Source of the DNA: Thiotrichales bacterium
Lineage (GTDB): Bacteria > Pseudomonadota > Gammaproteobacteria > Thiomicrospirales > Thiomicrospiraceae
Reading direction: 5' to 3'
NCBI GenBank assembly: GCA_014763835.1
Contig: JACXUQ010000020.1
Coordinates: 1-18,437, forward strand
DNA length: 18,437 bases
Part shown: in pieces, positions 7,116-14,112 of the stretch
Layout: each line of letters starts with the position of its first letter
Numbering within the stretch: the first letter of the stretch is position 1
The notes under the pieces: generated by a model
What the model was told of the DNA's origin: nothing
The model's input: only the letters and a program-made list of their open reading frames with translations
Databases searched by the model: none
Position numbers and translations under genes: made by a program

Positions 7116-8426
7116 TCAGACAATCTCACCGCGCCCGACACCAAAGTATCGGAATCCACGTTCCATGACGCGATCCGGTTCATAGATATTGCGTCCGTCA
7201 AAAATCACCGGCTTGCGCATCAGCTGCTTCATGCGTTTAAAGTCCGGGTTCCAGAACGCTTTCCACTCGGTCATAATCAGCAAAGCATCTACGTCTTCCA
7301 ACGCCTCATACATATCATTTACCAGCTCCAAACCTTCCGAATGATGCCAGTGGGCAGCAAAATCTTTCATGGCTTTTGGGTCATAGCCTTTCACAACAGC
7401 GCCTTGCTCTACGAACGCCTCGATGGTCTTCAAACTGGGTGCATTTTCGACCGTAGAGGTATTAGGCTTGAAAGACAGTCCCCACACGGCAATTTTACGC
7501 CCCTTCAAGCGCGTATCAAAAAAGCGCCACGCCTTGCGAAACAGGACTTCTTTCTGGATTTCGTTATTGCTGAGTACAGCTTTCAGCAGGTCGGCATCAT
7601 AACCCTTGCTCTGTAACGTACCGACCAGATTTTTGACATCGGCAGCAAAGCTCGGCCCACCAAAACCGCAGCCTGGATAAAGGTAGTTGAAGCCGATACG
7701 ATGATCCGACCCCAACCCCTGGCGCACCTCTTCCATATCGATATTGAAATGCTCGGCGTTATTGGCCAGCTCGTTAATCAAGCTGATACGCGTTGCCAAA
7801 AGCGCATTCACCGCATACTTGGTGTATTCGGCGGCACGCGTACTCATGACTTTAAATTGATCGATGACACGATTGAATGGCCGCATCAAATCACGCACCT
7901 GTTGAATCGCTTGCGGATCATGACTTCCCAAAATAATGCGATCCGGCTTGACGAAGTCGCTGATGGCCGAACCCTCACTGATAAATTCCGGCATGGCCAC
8001 TACTGCCACTTTGGCCACCAAACCACGCTGCGCAAATGCCAGCTTGATTTGCGCCTCGAAACGATCTGCAGTTCCGATCGGAAATGAGCTTTGATTCACC
8101 ACAAGCACGTCCCCTCTGGCCTGTTCGCCAATGGTTTTAATAACCTCTTCGGCGCGTTCAAGACGCCAAGAGGGCATACTCAAAATCAGCACCTCACCAT
8201 GGGCAACGCCTTTTTTCCAGTCACCTTCAAACTGCAAACGCCCCTCTTCAACCTGCGATTGCAACAGACCATCCAATCCCGGCTCATTGCGCGGCAACAC
8301 ACCGCGCTTCAAATCATCCACCTTGACCACGCCTATCGGCAAGGCCAGTACCTGATTACCGGTTTGAGCCAGGGCACCGGCCGTCACCAGCCCGCTCAAT
8401 TCGCAACCGAATACCGATACTTTCAT
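7116..8426 (-). CDS. UDP-glucose 6-dehydrogenase-like protein lacking the catalytic cysteine
   Basis: The 436-aa protein aligns by eye along the whole UDP-glucose/GDP-mannose dehydrogenase family, but key residues differ. The Rossmann GxGxxG reads GCELSG (7-12), the acidic residue after strand 2 is missing (VLALPIG, 26-32), and the VGTP segment is SMPS (83-86). The catalytic GGSCFPKD reads GGPSFAAD (256-263), so cysteine is S259 and the lysine is A262; a new cysteine is at C253. Retained are PEFISEG (146-152), K203, N207, D263, VWGLSFKPNT (314-323) and FDGRNIYEPDRV. The frame is intact, and the start overlaps the pgi stop by ATGA (8423-8426). Membership in the galU-pgi operon suggests a sugar-nucleotide role, but normal oxidation to UDP-glucuronate is doubtful. 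It may be a pseudoenzyme, a scaffold, or an enzyme with altered chemistry. Confidence 0.85.
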   Translation of the reverse strand: MKVSVFGCELSGLVTAGALAQTGNQVLALPIGVVKVDDLKRGVLPRNEPGLDGLLQSQVEEGRLQFEGDWKKGVAHGEVLILSMPSWRLERAEEVIKTIGEQARGDVLVVNQSSFPIGTADRFEAQIKLAFAQRGLVAKVAVVAMPEFISEGSAISDFVKPDRIILGSHDPQAIQQVRDLMRPFNRVIDQFKVMSTRAAEYTKYAVNALLATRISLINELANNAEHFNIDMEEVRQGLGSDHRIGFNYLYPGCGFGGPSFAADVKNLVGTLQSKGYDADLLKAVLSNNEIQKEVLFRKAWRFFDTRLKGRKIAVWGLSFKPNTSTVENAPSLKTIEAFVEQGAVVKGYDPKAMKDFAAHWHHSEGLELVNDMYEALEDVDALLIMTEWKAFWNPDFKRMKQLMRKPVIFDGRNIYEPDRVMERGFRYFGVGRGEIV

Positions 8427-10054
8427 TTTGCAATCCTCTTAATCAGGTTTTGGGTGGATGAATCAAAGGCCTCGGATAAAGAAACATCGTTAATGGCTGC
8501 GTGCGTTTCTTTGGCGATCAGCTTGCCAAGCTCTACCCCCCACTGGTCGAACGGATTGATCTCCCAGATGACCGCTTCCACAAAGGTCTTATGTTCATAC
8601 AGCGCCACCAACATTCCCAAGGTTTTGGGTGAAATGGTTTTTAGCAAAATCGTATTGGAAGGCTGATTGCCGGGATAATGCTTGAAAGGTGAATCGAACT
8701 TGGCCTTAATCGACTCTGGAATGGCAGCGTCCCCCAACATCAACACGCGTGACTGGGCAAAACAGTTCGCCATCGCCAGTTGATGCTGATAACGCAAACT
8801 GTGATCCCTTTCGCTAGCGGAATCGGCTTTGAAATCGTCGCGTTCAACCGGTGCAATGAAATCACACATGACAGACTGGGTACCCTGGTGCAGTAGCTGA
8901 TAAAACGCATGCTGTGCGTTCGGCCCGACTTCCCCCCATAAAATCGGGCAGGTTTTGTAGCCGACCCGCTCACCGGCGCGATTGACCGATTTCCCGTTAC
9001 TCTCCATGACCAGCTGCTCAAAATACGCCGGCAAATACTTCAAACGGGCGTCATACGGCAAAATGGCCTTGGCCTGAATATCCAAAAAGTTGATATTCCA
9101 GATATCGATCAATCCCATTAAAACCGGTATATTCTGCGCCAAAGGGGCCGTGCCGAAATGCCGATCCATCAGATGCGCGCCCTGCAGCATCTCCCTGAAT
9201 CCGTCCATACCCACTTTCAGCGCAATCGGCATACCAATCGTCGACCACATTGAATAGCGGCCACCAATCCAATCCCAGAATAACAGTTGATTTTCTTCGG
9301 GAAGCCCCCATTCGCTCATTAAATCAGGGCGGGTCGAGACCCCCAGAAAATGCTGGGACAACAAAGTTTGCGAATCAGCAATCTTCTCTTCCAGCCAATC
9401 TTTAGCGGTTTCGGCATTGGAAAGGGTATCAATCGTCGTAAACGATTTGGAGGCGAGAATAAAAAGAGTGGTTTCCTGATTGAGATGGTTCAATAGATTG
9501 GATGTCTGCGTGCCGTCAATCGAAGAGATGAAATGCAAATTCACCGGCGACTCAATCGTCTGCAACGCATGCGTGACCATCAAAGGGCCCAGATCCGAAC
9601 CGCCGACACCGATATTGACGACATCGGTAATTGGCTTGCCGCTGAATCCACGCCAGTGTCCGGAACGGATCTTGTCGACAATTTTGGCCATTTTCTGCAG
9701 CTGCAACTCGATATCAGCCTGCACCTCGGCGGCAACCCCCCGCACTCCATCACCTGCTGCACGCGCGGCGGTATGCAGCGCCGGACGCGCCTCAGTATCA
9801 TTGACGATGTCACCGGTCAGCAGACGGTTGATCCAACCCGGCAACGCTTGCTGTTCCGCCAGGGCTGTTAATAAAGAGAGGGTTTCTTCGGTAATGCGGT
9901 TCTTGGAGTAATCTAAAAACAATTCATCCAACTCAATGGAGAAGTGTTCCGCACGATGCACATCGGCAAACAACGTTTTTAAATGCTGCTGACCCGCCCC
10001 TTCCTGGCAATGTTCCTGCAAGGCCATCCACGCTTGACTGTGTTGCACCCCCAT
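8423..10054 (-). CDS. pgi: Glucose-6-phosphate isomerase
   Basis: Pgi interconverts glucose-6-phosphate and fructose-6-phosphate in the cytoplasm. Both family signatures are present: DWIGGRYSMWSTIG at about 263-276 and FDQWGVELGKL near 508-518, with the substrate segments VGVGGSDLG-like NIGVGGSDLGP (about 148-158), the SKSFTT phosphate loop and GEVGPNAQHAF carrying the catalytic glutamate and histidine. The 543 aa are near the E. coli length (549). ATG at 10054 is preceded by a G-rich run with GGA. It lies 66 bases after galU and overlaps the next gene by four bases (ATGA), so the downstream gene is translationally coupled. In an autotroph fixing CO2 it would run toward glucose-6-phosphate for sugar-nucleotide and polysaccharide synthesis, an inference from its operon partners. 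Confidence 0.97.
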   Translation of the reverse strand: MGVQHSQAWMALQEHCQEGAGQQHLKTLFADVHRAEHFSIELDELFLDYSKNRITEETLSLLTALAEQQALPGWINRLLTGDIVNDTEARPALHTAARAAGDGVRGVAAEVQADIELQLQKMAKIVDKIRSGHWRGFSGKPITDVVNIGVGGSDLGPLMVTHALQTIESPVNLHFISSIDGTQTSNLLNHLNQETTLFILASKSFTTIDTLSNAETAKDWLEEKIADSQTLLSQHFLGVSTRPDLMSEWGLPEENQLLFWDWIGGRYSMWSTIGMPIALKVGMDGFREMLQGAHLMDRHFGTAPLAQNIPVLMGLIDIWNINFLDIQAKAILPYDARLKYLPAYFEQLVMESNGKSVNRAGERVGYKTCPILWGEVGPNAQHAFYQLLHQGTQSVMCDFIAPVERDDFKADSASERDHSLRYQHQLAMANCFAQSRVLMLGDAAIPESIKAKFDSPFKHYPGNQPSNTILLKTISPKTLGMLVALYEHKTFVEAVIWEINPFDQWGVELGKLIAKETHAAINDVSLSEAFDSSTQNLIKRIAK

Positions 10055-10120
10055 TCGTCCCCCTGTTTGATTTCAACTGTCCTGATTTATCGTTGAACCA
10101 CTAACCCCATGCGGCAAGAT

Positions 10121-11005
10121 TTAACGCGCCTGCAAGTCAAGTGACATCAGATATTCTCTAAATGTATCGCCGAGCTTAGCATCGCGCAATGCATATTCAA
10201 CATTGGCCTGCAAATAACCGTGCTTGTCGCCGCAATCGTAGCTTTTACCGCCTTTGAACTCAAACCCGAACATCACCTCCTCCTGCAATAACGCATCCAT
10301 TGCATCGGTAAGCTGAATTTCGCCGCCGGCACCCGGTTGGGTATGTTTCAACAAGCTCATCAAGCGCGGGGTAAAAATATAACGTCCTACTACGGACAGG
10401 TTGGACGGCGCCTCGTTGACCTTGGGCTTCTCAACCAATCGCGTAATCCGCAAATCCGGTCCCTGCACTTCGGCAATACCATACTTTTCGACCTGATCGT
10501 CCGGCACCTCTTCGAGCGCCACTATACTGGTGTGCAACTTCTGATAGGTATCGACCATTTGTGCCAGACAGCCTTTCTGCGGATGGTGCATCAATACATC
10601 CGGCAAGAGCACCGCAAAAGGTTCATCTTCGCCGATCACCGGTGAGGCGCACAGAATGGCATGCCCTAAACCCAAGGCTTCCGGCTGGCGCACACTCACC
10701 AAACGAACGCCTTCCGGCGTGATTTCCCGCAATGGCAGCAGACGTTCCTGCTTGCCGCGCAGCGCCAATTCGGTCTCCAGCTCATAGTGCTTGTCAAAAT
10801 GGTTTTCGATCGCCCCTTTGCTCGAATGGGTCACCAGAATAATATCGGTAATCCCGGCTTCAGCCGCTTCATGGACAATATATTGAATCAGGGGCTTGTC
10901 GACGACGGTCAACATCTCTTTGGGGATCGCTTTGGTGGCCGGTAAAAAACGCGTGCCTAGTCCGGCAACGGGAAGCACGGCTTTAGTGAGGGGTTTGTAA
11001 GACAT
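10121..11005 (-). CDS. galU: UTP-glucose-1-phosphate uridylyltransferase
   Basis: GalU makes UDP-glucose from UTP and glucose-1-phosphate. The nucleotidyltransferase N-terminus LPVAGLGTRFLPATKAIPKE (11-30) with the MLTVVDKPLIQYIV segment is diagnostic, and the LLPDVLMH (metal/nucleotide), ITRLVEKP and GEIQLTDAM segments complete the substrate site. At 294 aa it is full length. ATG at 11005 has AGAGAG a few bases upstream. It is the first gene of galU-pgi-dehydrogenase-like. Its 5' region carries one copy of the 52-base dispersed repeat beginning 28 bases upstream (11033), which is unusual and leaves little room for an ordinary promoter. UDP-glucose is the substrate expected for a canonical UDP-glucose dehydrogenase, yet the dehydrogenase-like gene in this operon lacks the catalytic cysteine. 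Confidence 0.96.
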   Translation of the reverse strand: MSYKPLTKAVLPVAGLGTRFLPATKAIPKEMLTVVDKPLIQYIVHEAAEAGITDIILVTHSSKGAIENHFDKHYELETELALRGKQERLLPLREITPEGVRLVSVRQPEALGLGHAILCASPVIGEDEPFAVLLPDVLMHHPQKGCLAQMVDTYQKLHTSIVALEEVPDDQVEKYGIAEVQGPDLRITRLVEKPKVNEAPSNLSVVGRYIFTPRLMSLLKHTQPGAGGEIQLTDAMDALLQEEVMFGFEFKGGKSYDCGDKHGYLQANVEYALRDAKLGDTFREYLMSLDLQAR

Positions 11006-11032
11006 GTTTCTCTCTACATTAATTGAATAACT

Positions 11033-11084
11033 GAGAGCTTTGCACGAGTGGGGCGCGAAATAAAAATGAGGAAAAAATTGGCTG
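11033..11084 (-). repeat. Dispersed intergenic repeat, copy 1 (upstream of galU)
   Basis: These 52 bases are identical to 18386-18437, in the same orientation. The left border is sharp: T at 11032 versus A at 18385, with the flanks unrelated. The right border cannot be fixed because the second copy runs into the window end. The copy may continue through the GCGGAAAACGC motif and the hairpin to 11122. The plus strand contains GCACGAGTGGGGCGCGAAAT and later GAGGAAAAAATTGGCTG. I see no open reading frame and no terminal inverted repeat in it. Confidence 0.9.
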
Positions 11085-11102
11085 GTTGAGGCGGAAAACG
11101 CA

Positions 11103-11122
11103 GCTAATAGCTCGCTATTAGC
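11103..11122. other. Hairpin between dsrE2 and galU
   Basis: An 8-bp perfect stem GCTAATAG / CTATTAGC encloses the loop CTCG, five bases beyond the dsrE2 stop. On the minus strand it is followed three bases later by TTTT, a weak intrinsic-terminator arrangement for tusA-dsrE2. It borders, and may be part of, the dispersed repeat. Confidence 0.6.
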
Positions 11123-11127
11123 AACTT

Positions 11128-11661
11128 TTAAATAAACAGGCTCTGGCTTTCAGGTGTATGTACAAAATAGGTAGGTGCTCCGGCAAATTCGATGCCGTCA
11201 ATAAAGTCATCCGTCTCAAAACCGAACAGGTCGACAGTCATTTGACATGCCGTCATCTTCACCCCCAACTCAAGGCAAAGTGCGCGCAATTCCGCTATCG
11301 GCAACTGCCCTTGCCTGGCCATCTGCTTTTTGAAACCATGCGTTACCAGTGTTGCCATTCCGGGCAGCGTCCACATCATGCCCGGCAACGCCCGGTTCCA
11401 GTCAATACGTTTAAACCAGTCCGGACCGTGCGGACTTCGGATAATCATGTCTGGGCGCCCTAACGGCGAAACTTTTAAGCCGCGCGTGTCTTTTAACAGA
11501 CACTGCAGACCATAAAAACTGAAAAACAACTCTACCCTTTTATCCATCACGGCCGCACTGCTTGCCAGAATAAAGGTGGCATAGGCCCAGTCCAAGGTAC
11601 CTTTGGAGTGGATAATACTGAACTGGGCAGGCAAGCTGTCTGAACTGGCTTCTGTATGCAT
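11128..11661 (-). CDS. dsrE2: DsrE2-like sulfur relay protein (DsrE/DsrF/DrsH family)
   Basis: The protein fits the DsrE2 subgroup. It begins its fold with FSIIHSKGTLDWAYATFILA (14-33), then FFSFYGL, LKVSPLG, and the conserved cysteine C139 in KMTACQMTVDLFGF, the likely persulfide carrier. C54 and C129 are extra cysteines. DsrE2 proteins pass sulfane sulfur to or from TusA in the cytoplasm of sulfur oxidisers. Some are predicted to be membrane-attached; here ALPGMMWTLPGMATLVTHGF (91-110) is hydrophobic. I use ATG at 11661 (177 aa), because GGATGAG precedes it and contains the tusA stop, over TTG at 11688. The start is four bases from the tusA stop, so the pair is translationally coupled. A rhodanese gene, often the third member, is absent. 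Confidence 0.85.
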   Translation of the reverse strand: MHTEASSDSLPAQFSIIHSKGTLDWAYATFILASSAAVMDKRVELFFSFYGLQCLLKDTRGLKVSPLGRPDMIIRSPHGPDWFKRIDWNRALPGMMWTLPGMATLVTHGFKKQMARQGQLPIAELRALCLELGVKMTACQMTVDLFGFETDDFIDGIEFAGAPTYFVHTPESQSLFI

Positions 11662-11665
11662 AAAC

Positions 11666-11881
11666 TCATCCACGAATCTGGAATTCAATTATTTGATTAT
11701 CACTGACAAGCTGACATGCCAGCCCTTTTTGAAAGCAAAAAGCAGGGATATCCTTCAACGCCCCCCGGTCGGACACCGACACCAGAAAAGGCCGGTTCTG
11801 ACCGGCTGTTTCAGCCAAGTATTTTTTTAACTTAATCAGCGGCATTGGACAGGCCAATCCGGTTAAATCCAAGCGTTCCAT
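11666..11881 (-). CDS. tusA: Sulfur carrier protein TusA
   Basis: TusA proteins carry sulfur as a persulfide on the cysteine of a CPxP motif. Here DLTGLACPMPLIKLKK puts C11 in CPMP near the N-terminus, as the family requires. The rest, with SDRGALKDIPAFCFQKGL and a hydrophobic final strand, fits the compact two-layer fold. The C49 in AFC and C56 are additional. Length is 71 aa, slightly short of the usual 75-81. ATG at 11881 is chosen; GTG at 11896 would add five residues, and neither has a well-spaced ribosome site. Next to dsrE2, it more likely serves dissimilatory sulfur handling than tRNA thiolation. A possible extended -10 promoter (TGTGATAAT on the minus strand, 11929-11937) lies 48 bases upstream, without a clear -35. 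Confidence 0.88.
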   Translation of the reverse strand: MERLDLTGLACPMPLIKLKKYLAETAGQNRPFLVSVSDRGALKDIPAFCFQKGLACQLVSDNQIIEFQIRG

Positions 11882-12045
11882 CCTGATTCGATCCACTAGA
11901 AATGAAAGTGACTAAAGTCTGGATTTATATTATCACATAACCCATAGATTGCACTTTAACCCTATAATAAACATAAATATCACCCAAGCCTGCCCTACCC
12001 GGCCTGCTCAGTTTATTTTTTAATCAATCAAACGACAAACACCCG

Positions 12046-13503
12046 ATGAGCTTTTCGACCGCAAACCATCCTTTTTGGCTGACAACAAGCCTGATGTTAG
12101 CCTGCCTGTTGTGCATTTCATCCGTAAAAGCGGAGACACTGCCCAACCTCGGTTCCAGCGACTTAGTCGAGTATACCCCCGAAAAAGAAGCCGAACTCGG
12201 ACGTGCTTTCACAGCAGCATTGCATGCAGAATACCAAATCGTTTCCGATGCCGACATTAACAATTACATTCGTCGAATAGGACACAAAATCGTCCAACAG
12301 ACAGGGGAAAATCGACACTTCGCGTTTTACGTCATCGATGAGCCGTCAATCAACGCCTTTGCGGGACCTGACGGCGTGATAGGTATCCATACCGGATTAA
12401 TCAGGGCCGTACGCAGCGAAGACGAGCTGGCGTCGGTCATCGCTCACGAAATCGCCCACGTAACCCAGAATCATCTATCACGACGCTATGAAGCGCAATC
12501 CGGCAGCAACCTGACAAGCCTTGCCTCATTTATTGCCGCAATACTGGTCGGATCACAGAATGCCGAAGCCGGAATGGCCGTACTCATGGGAAGCATGGGA
12601 GCCTCCATGCAACAACAGCTGAAATTCTCACGCGCCCATGAATCGGAAGCCGATTTTACCGGCATTGCCTACCTCTACAAGAGCGGTTACAACCCTTTTG
12701 CAATGGGGGACTTTTTTGGGCGCTTGGCGCAGGAATACCGAAACAATGAATTTAAACCGCTTGAAATCCTGTTGACCCACCCTGTCACGGAACACCGTTT
12801 AGCAGAGGCCAAAAATAGAGCCTATAGCTTCCCGCCGCTCATCTTCAAGACAGATGAAGAAAGCCTCAACCTGATTAAACTCAAGCTTAAAGCCACCAGC
12901 ACGCAAGCAGACCCCACCCTGCCGGCGACACTTAGCGAAACGCAGATGTGCTACTGGCAGAGTTTGCAGCTGGCAGACACTTTGAACATTACGGCAGATA
13001 TCTCAGCGCCAATCTTTGATTGCTTACAACAAGCCATCAAAAATAATCCGACGCAGCGCCTATTCCAAACTCAATTATTAGCATTAGCCAACCTGCAAAC
13101 CAGCAGCCCGGGATTTAACTTACAAAAGCAAGCCGAATTGACACTTGAACTGTTTCCACAAGACAGTTCGGTCGTAATGGAGTATGCAAGACTGCTGGAA
13201 AAGACAGGGAACACGGAAAAGGCCATCGCCGTTCTGGAGACAAGAATACCAACCCTCAAATACCAATATGACCCCTATAAACTATTGGCCATGCTTTATC
13301 AAAATCACCATAAGACAGCGAATGCCTACCTAGCCGAGGCGCAAGCCTACCTCAATATCGGCAACCTCAAGCGTACGCAGATTTATCTCAAAAATGCAGA
13401 AACCGAGACACCACCAAGCGACGAAACCCTCAAACAGAAAATAGCCGCGTTCAAACTAAATAACGCCAAACTATTGAAAGATAAGCACAAAGAAGAAAAT
13501 TGA
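12046..13503 (+). CDS. bepA: Periplasmic M48 metallopeptidase with TPR-like C-terminus (BepA/YfgC type)
   Basis: BepA-type proteases degrade or chaperone misassembled outer-membrane proteins such as LptD around the BAM complex. A signal peptide is visible (hydrophobic 11-26, cleavage likely after VKA at 27-29). The zinc site is HEIAH (H134, E135, H138) with E199 in HESEAD as third ligand. H245 in LLTHPVTEHR corresponds to the plug histidine known to restrain BepA activity. A loop of Gly, Ala and Met (about 160-192) may be the membrane-facing segment. From about 300, helical repeats (NNPTQRLFQTQLLALANL, EYARLLEKTGNTEKAIAVLE) form a TPR-like domain. The 485 aa match E. coli BepA (487). No good ribosome site precedes ATG at 12046. 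It stands alone between divergent tusA and soxX. Confidence 0.92.
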   Translation: MSFSTANHPFWLTTSLMLACLLCISSVKAETLPNLGSSDLVEYTPEKEAELGRAFTAALHAEYQIVSDADINNYIRRIGHKIVQQTGENRHFAFYVIDEPSINAFAGPDGVIGIHTGLIRAVRSEDELASVIAHEIAHVTQNHLSRRYEAQSGSNLTSLASFIAAILVGSQNAEAGMAVLMGSMGASMQQQLKFSRAHESEADFTGIAYLYKSGYNPFAMGDFFGRLAQEYRNNEFKPLEILLTHPVTEHRLAEAKNRAYSFPPLIFKTDEESLNLIKLKLKATSTQADPTLPATLSETQMCYWQSLQLADTLNITADISAPIFDCLQQAIKNNPTQRLFQTQLLALANLQTSSPGFNLQKQAELTLELFPQDSSVVMEYARLLEKTGNTEKAIAVLETRIPTLKYQYDPYKLLAMLYQNHHKTANAYLAEAQAYLNIGNLKRTQIYLKNAETETPPSDETLKQKIAAFKLNNAKLLKDKHKEEN

Positions 13504-13614
13504 GAAATGCGCCATAAGAATTTATTAAGTTTTTATTAAATAAAACTATGGGAATTTCGAGCAAAAAACTTGCGTTTCGATTTTTACTGGGTAAGCTAAC
13601 TCTCCAAGAGCAAA

Positions 13615-13626
13615 TTTTGTTCAAAA
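13615..13626. promoter_or_regulatory. Short inverted repeat upstream of soxX, possible operator
   Basis: TTTTG / CAAAA arms separated by TT lie 66 bases before the soxX start, inside a 188-base non-coding leader. The symmetry is exact over 10 bases but short and AT-rich, so it may be chance. An AT-rich TATATAAA (13650-13657) is the best -10-like sequence nearby and has no matching -35. Confidence 0.25.
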
Positions 13627-13691
13627 CTATAAGAAGCCCGAATACCAACTATATAAACGGGAAAGTAATAAAACTCTTTAGGAGGAGAAGA

Positions 13692-14072
13692 ATGTTGAAT
13701 TCTAGCATGAAGAAGTTGTTGACTGCTTTAGCACTTACATCTGTTGTAATGACGCCTGTAGCTGCAAATGCTGCAGATGCCGCAAAAACTTTGACACCCG
13801 TTGAACAAGGCAAGAAATTGGCTTTTGACCGTTCAAAAGGCAACTGCTTGGCTTGCCACATGACGGGTGACGGTGCTTTGCCAGGAAATATCGGACCTGC
13901 ATTGATCGCAATGAAGCTACGCTACCCTGACAAACAAAAGTTATTCAACAAAGTTTGGGGCACGCCTGAAACTCAGACTGTGCCAAACAGCATGATGCCT
14001 CCATTTGGACAACATGGAATCCTTACGGATGATGAGATCAGCAAAATTGTTGATTACATCTACACTCTGTAA
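13692..14072 (+). CDS. soxX: Sulfur oxidation c-type cytochrome SoxX
   Basis: SoxX is the small monoheme subunit of the periplasmic SoxXA enzyme, which couples thiosulfate oxidatively to the SoxY cysteine. A Sec signal peptide (KKLLTALALTSVVMTPVAANA, cleavage near residue 27) precedes the mature protein. The heme site is CLACH (C52, C55, H56), and the axial methionine is probably M101 or M102 in NSMMPPFG. The final helix DDEISKIVDYIYTL is typical of cytochrome c. ATG at 13692 has a very strong GGAGGAG (13681-13687) at good distance; the open frame back to 13548 is not coding. Length 126 aa is near-minimal for SoxX. It is the first gene of soxXYZA, and the strong ribosome site suggests high expression. 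Confidence 0.95.
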   Translation: MLNSSMKKLLTALALTSVVMTPVAANAADAAKTLTPVEQGKKLAFDRSKGNCLACHMTGDGALPGNIGPALIAMKLRYPDKQKLFNKVWGTPETQTVPNSMMPPFGQHGILTDDEISKIVDYIYTL

Positions 14073-14112
14073 TTTTTATTGATCAAAACCTTAACCGGGA
14101 GTTTAAAACCTT

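Noticed and set aside
11010..11037. Pairing of the CTCTC edge of the repeat with the GAGAG ribosome site of galU as a regulatory switch
   Set aside because: Only five base pairs of a very simple sequence; chance explains it and ilvD shows no equivalent pairing with its ribosome site.
11949..11968. TTGCAC and TATAAT upstream of bepA as a promoter
   Set aside because: The two hexamers are only eight bases apart, too close for one sigma70 promoter; the TATAAT alone has no suitable -35.
13524..13548. AT-only inverted repeat TTTATTAA / TTAAATAAA after bepA as a terminator
   Set aside because: No GC pairs, imperfect, and no distinct T tract after the stem.
13548..13691. N-terminal extension of soxX by 48 residues
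   Set aside because: It would bury the Sec signal peptide, while GGAGGAG directly supports the start at 13692.
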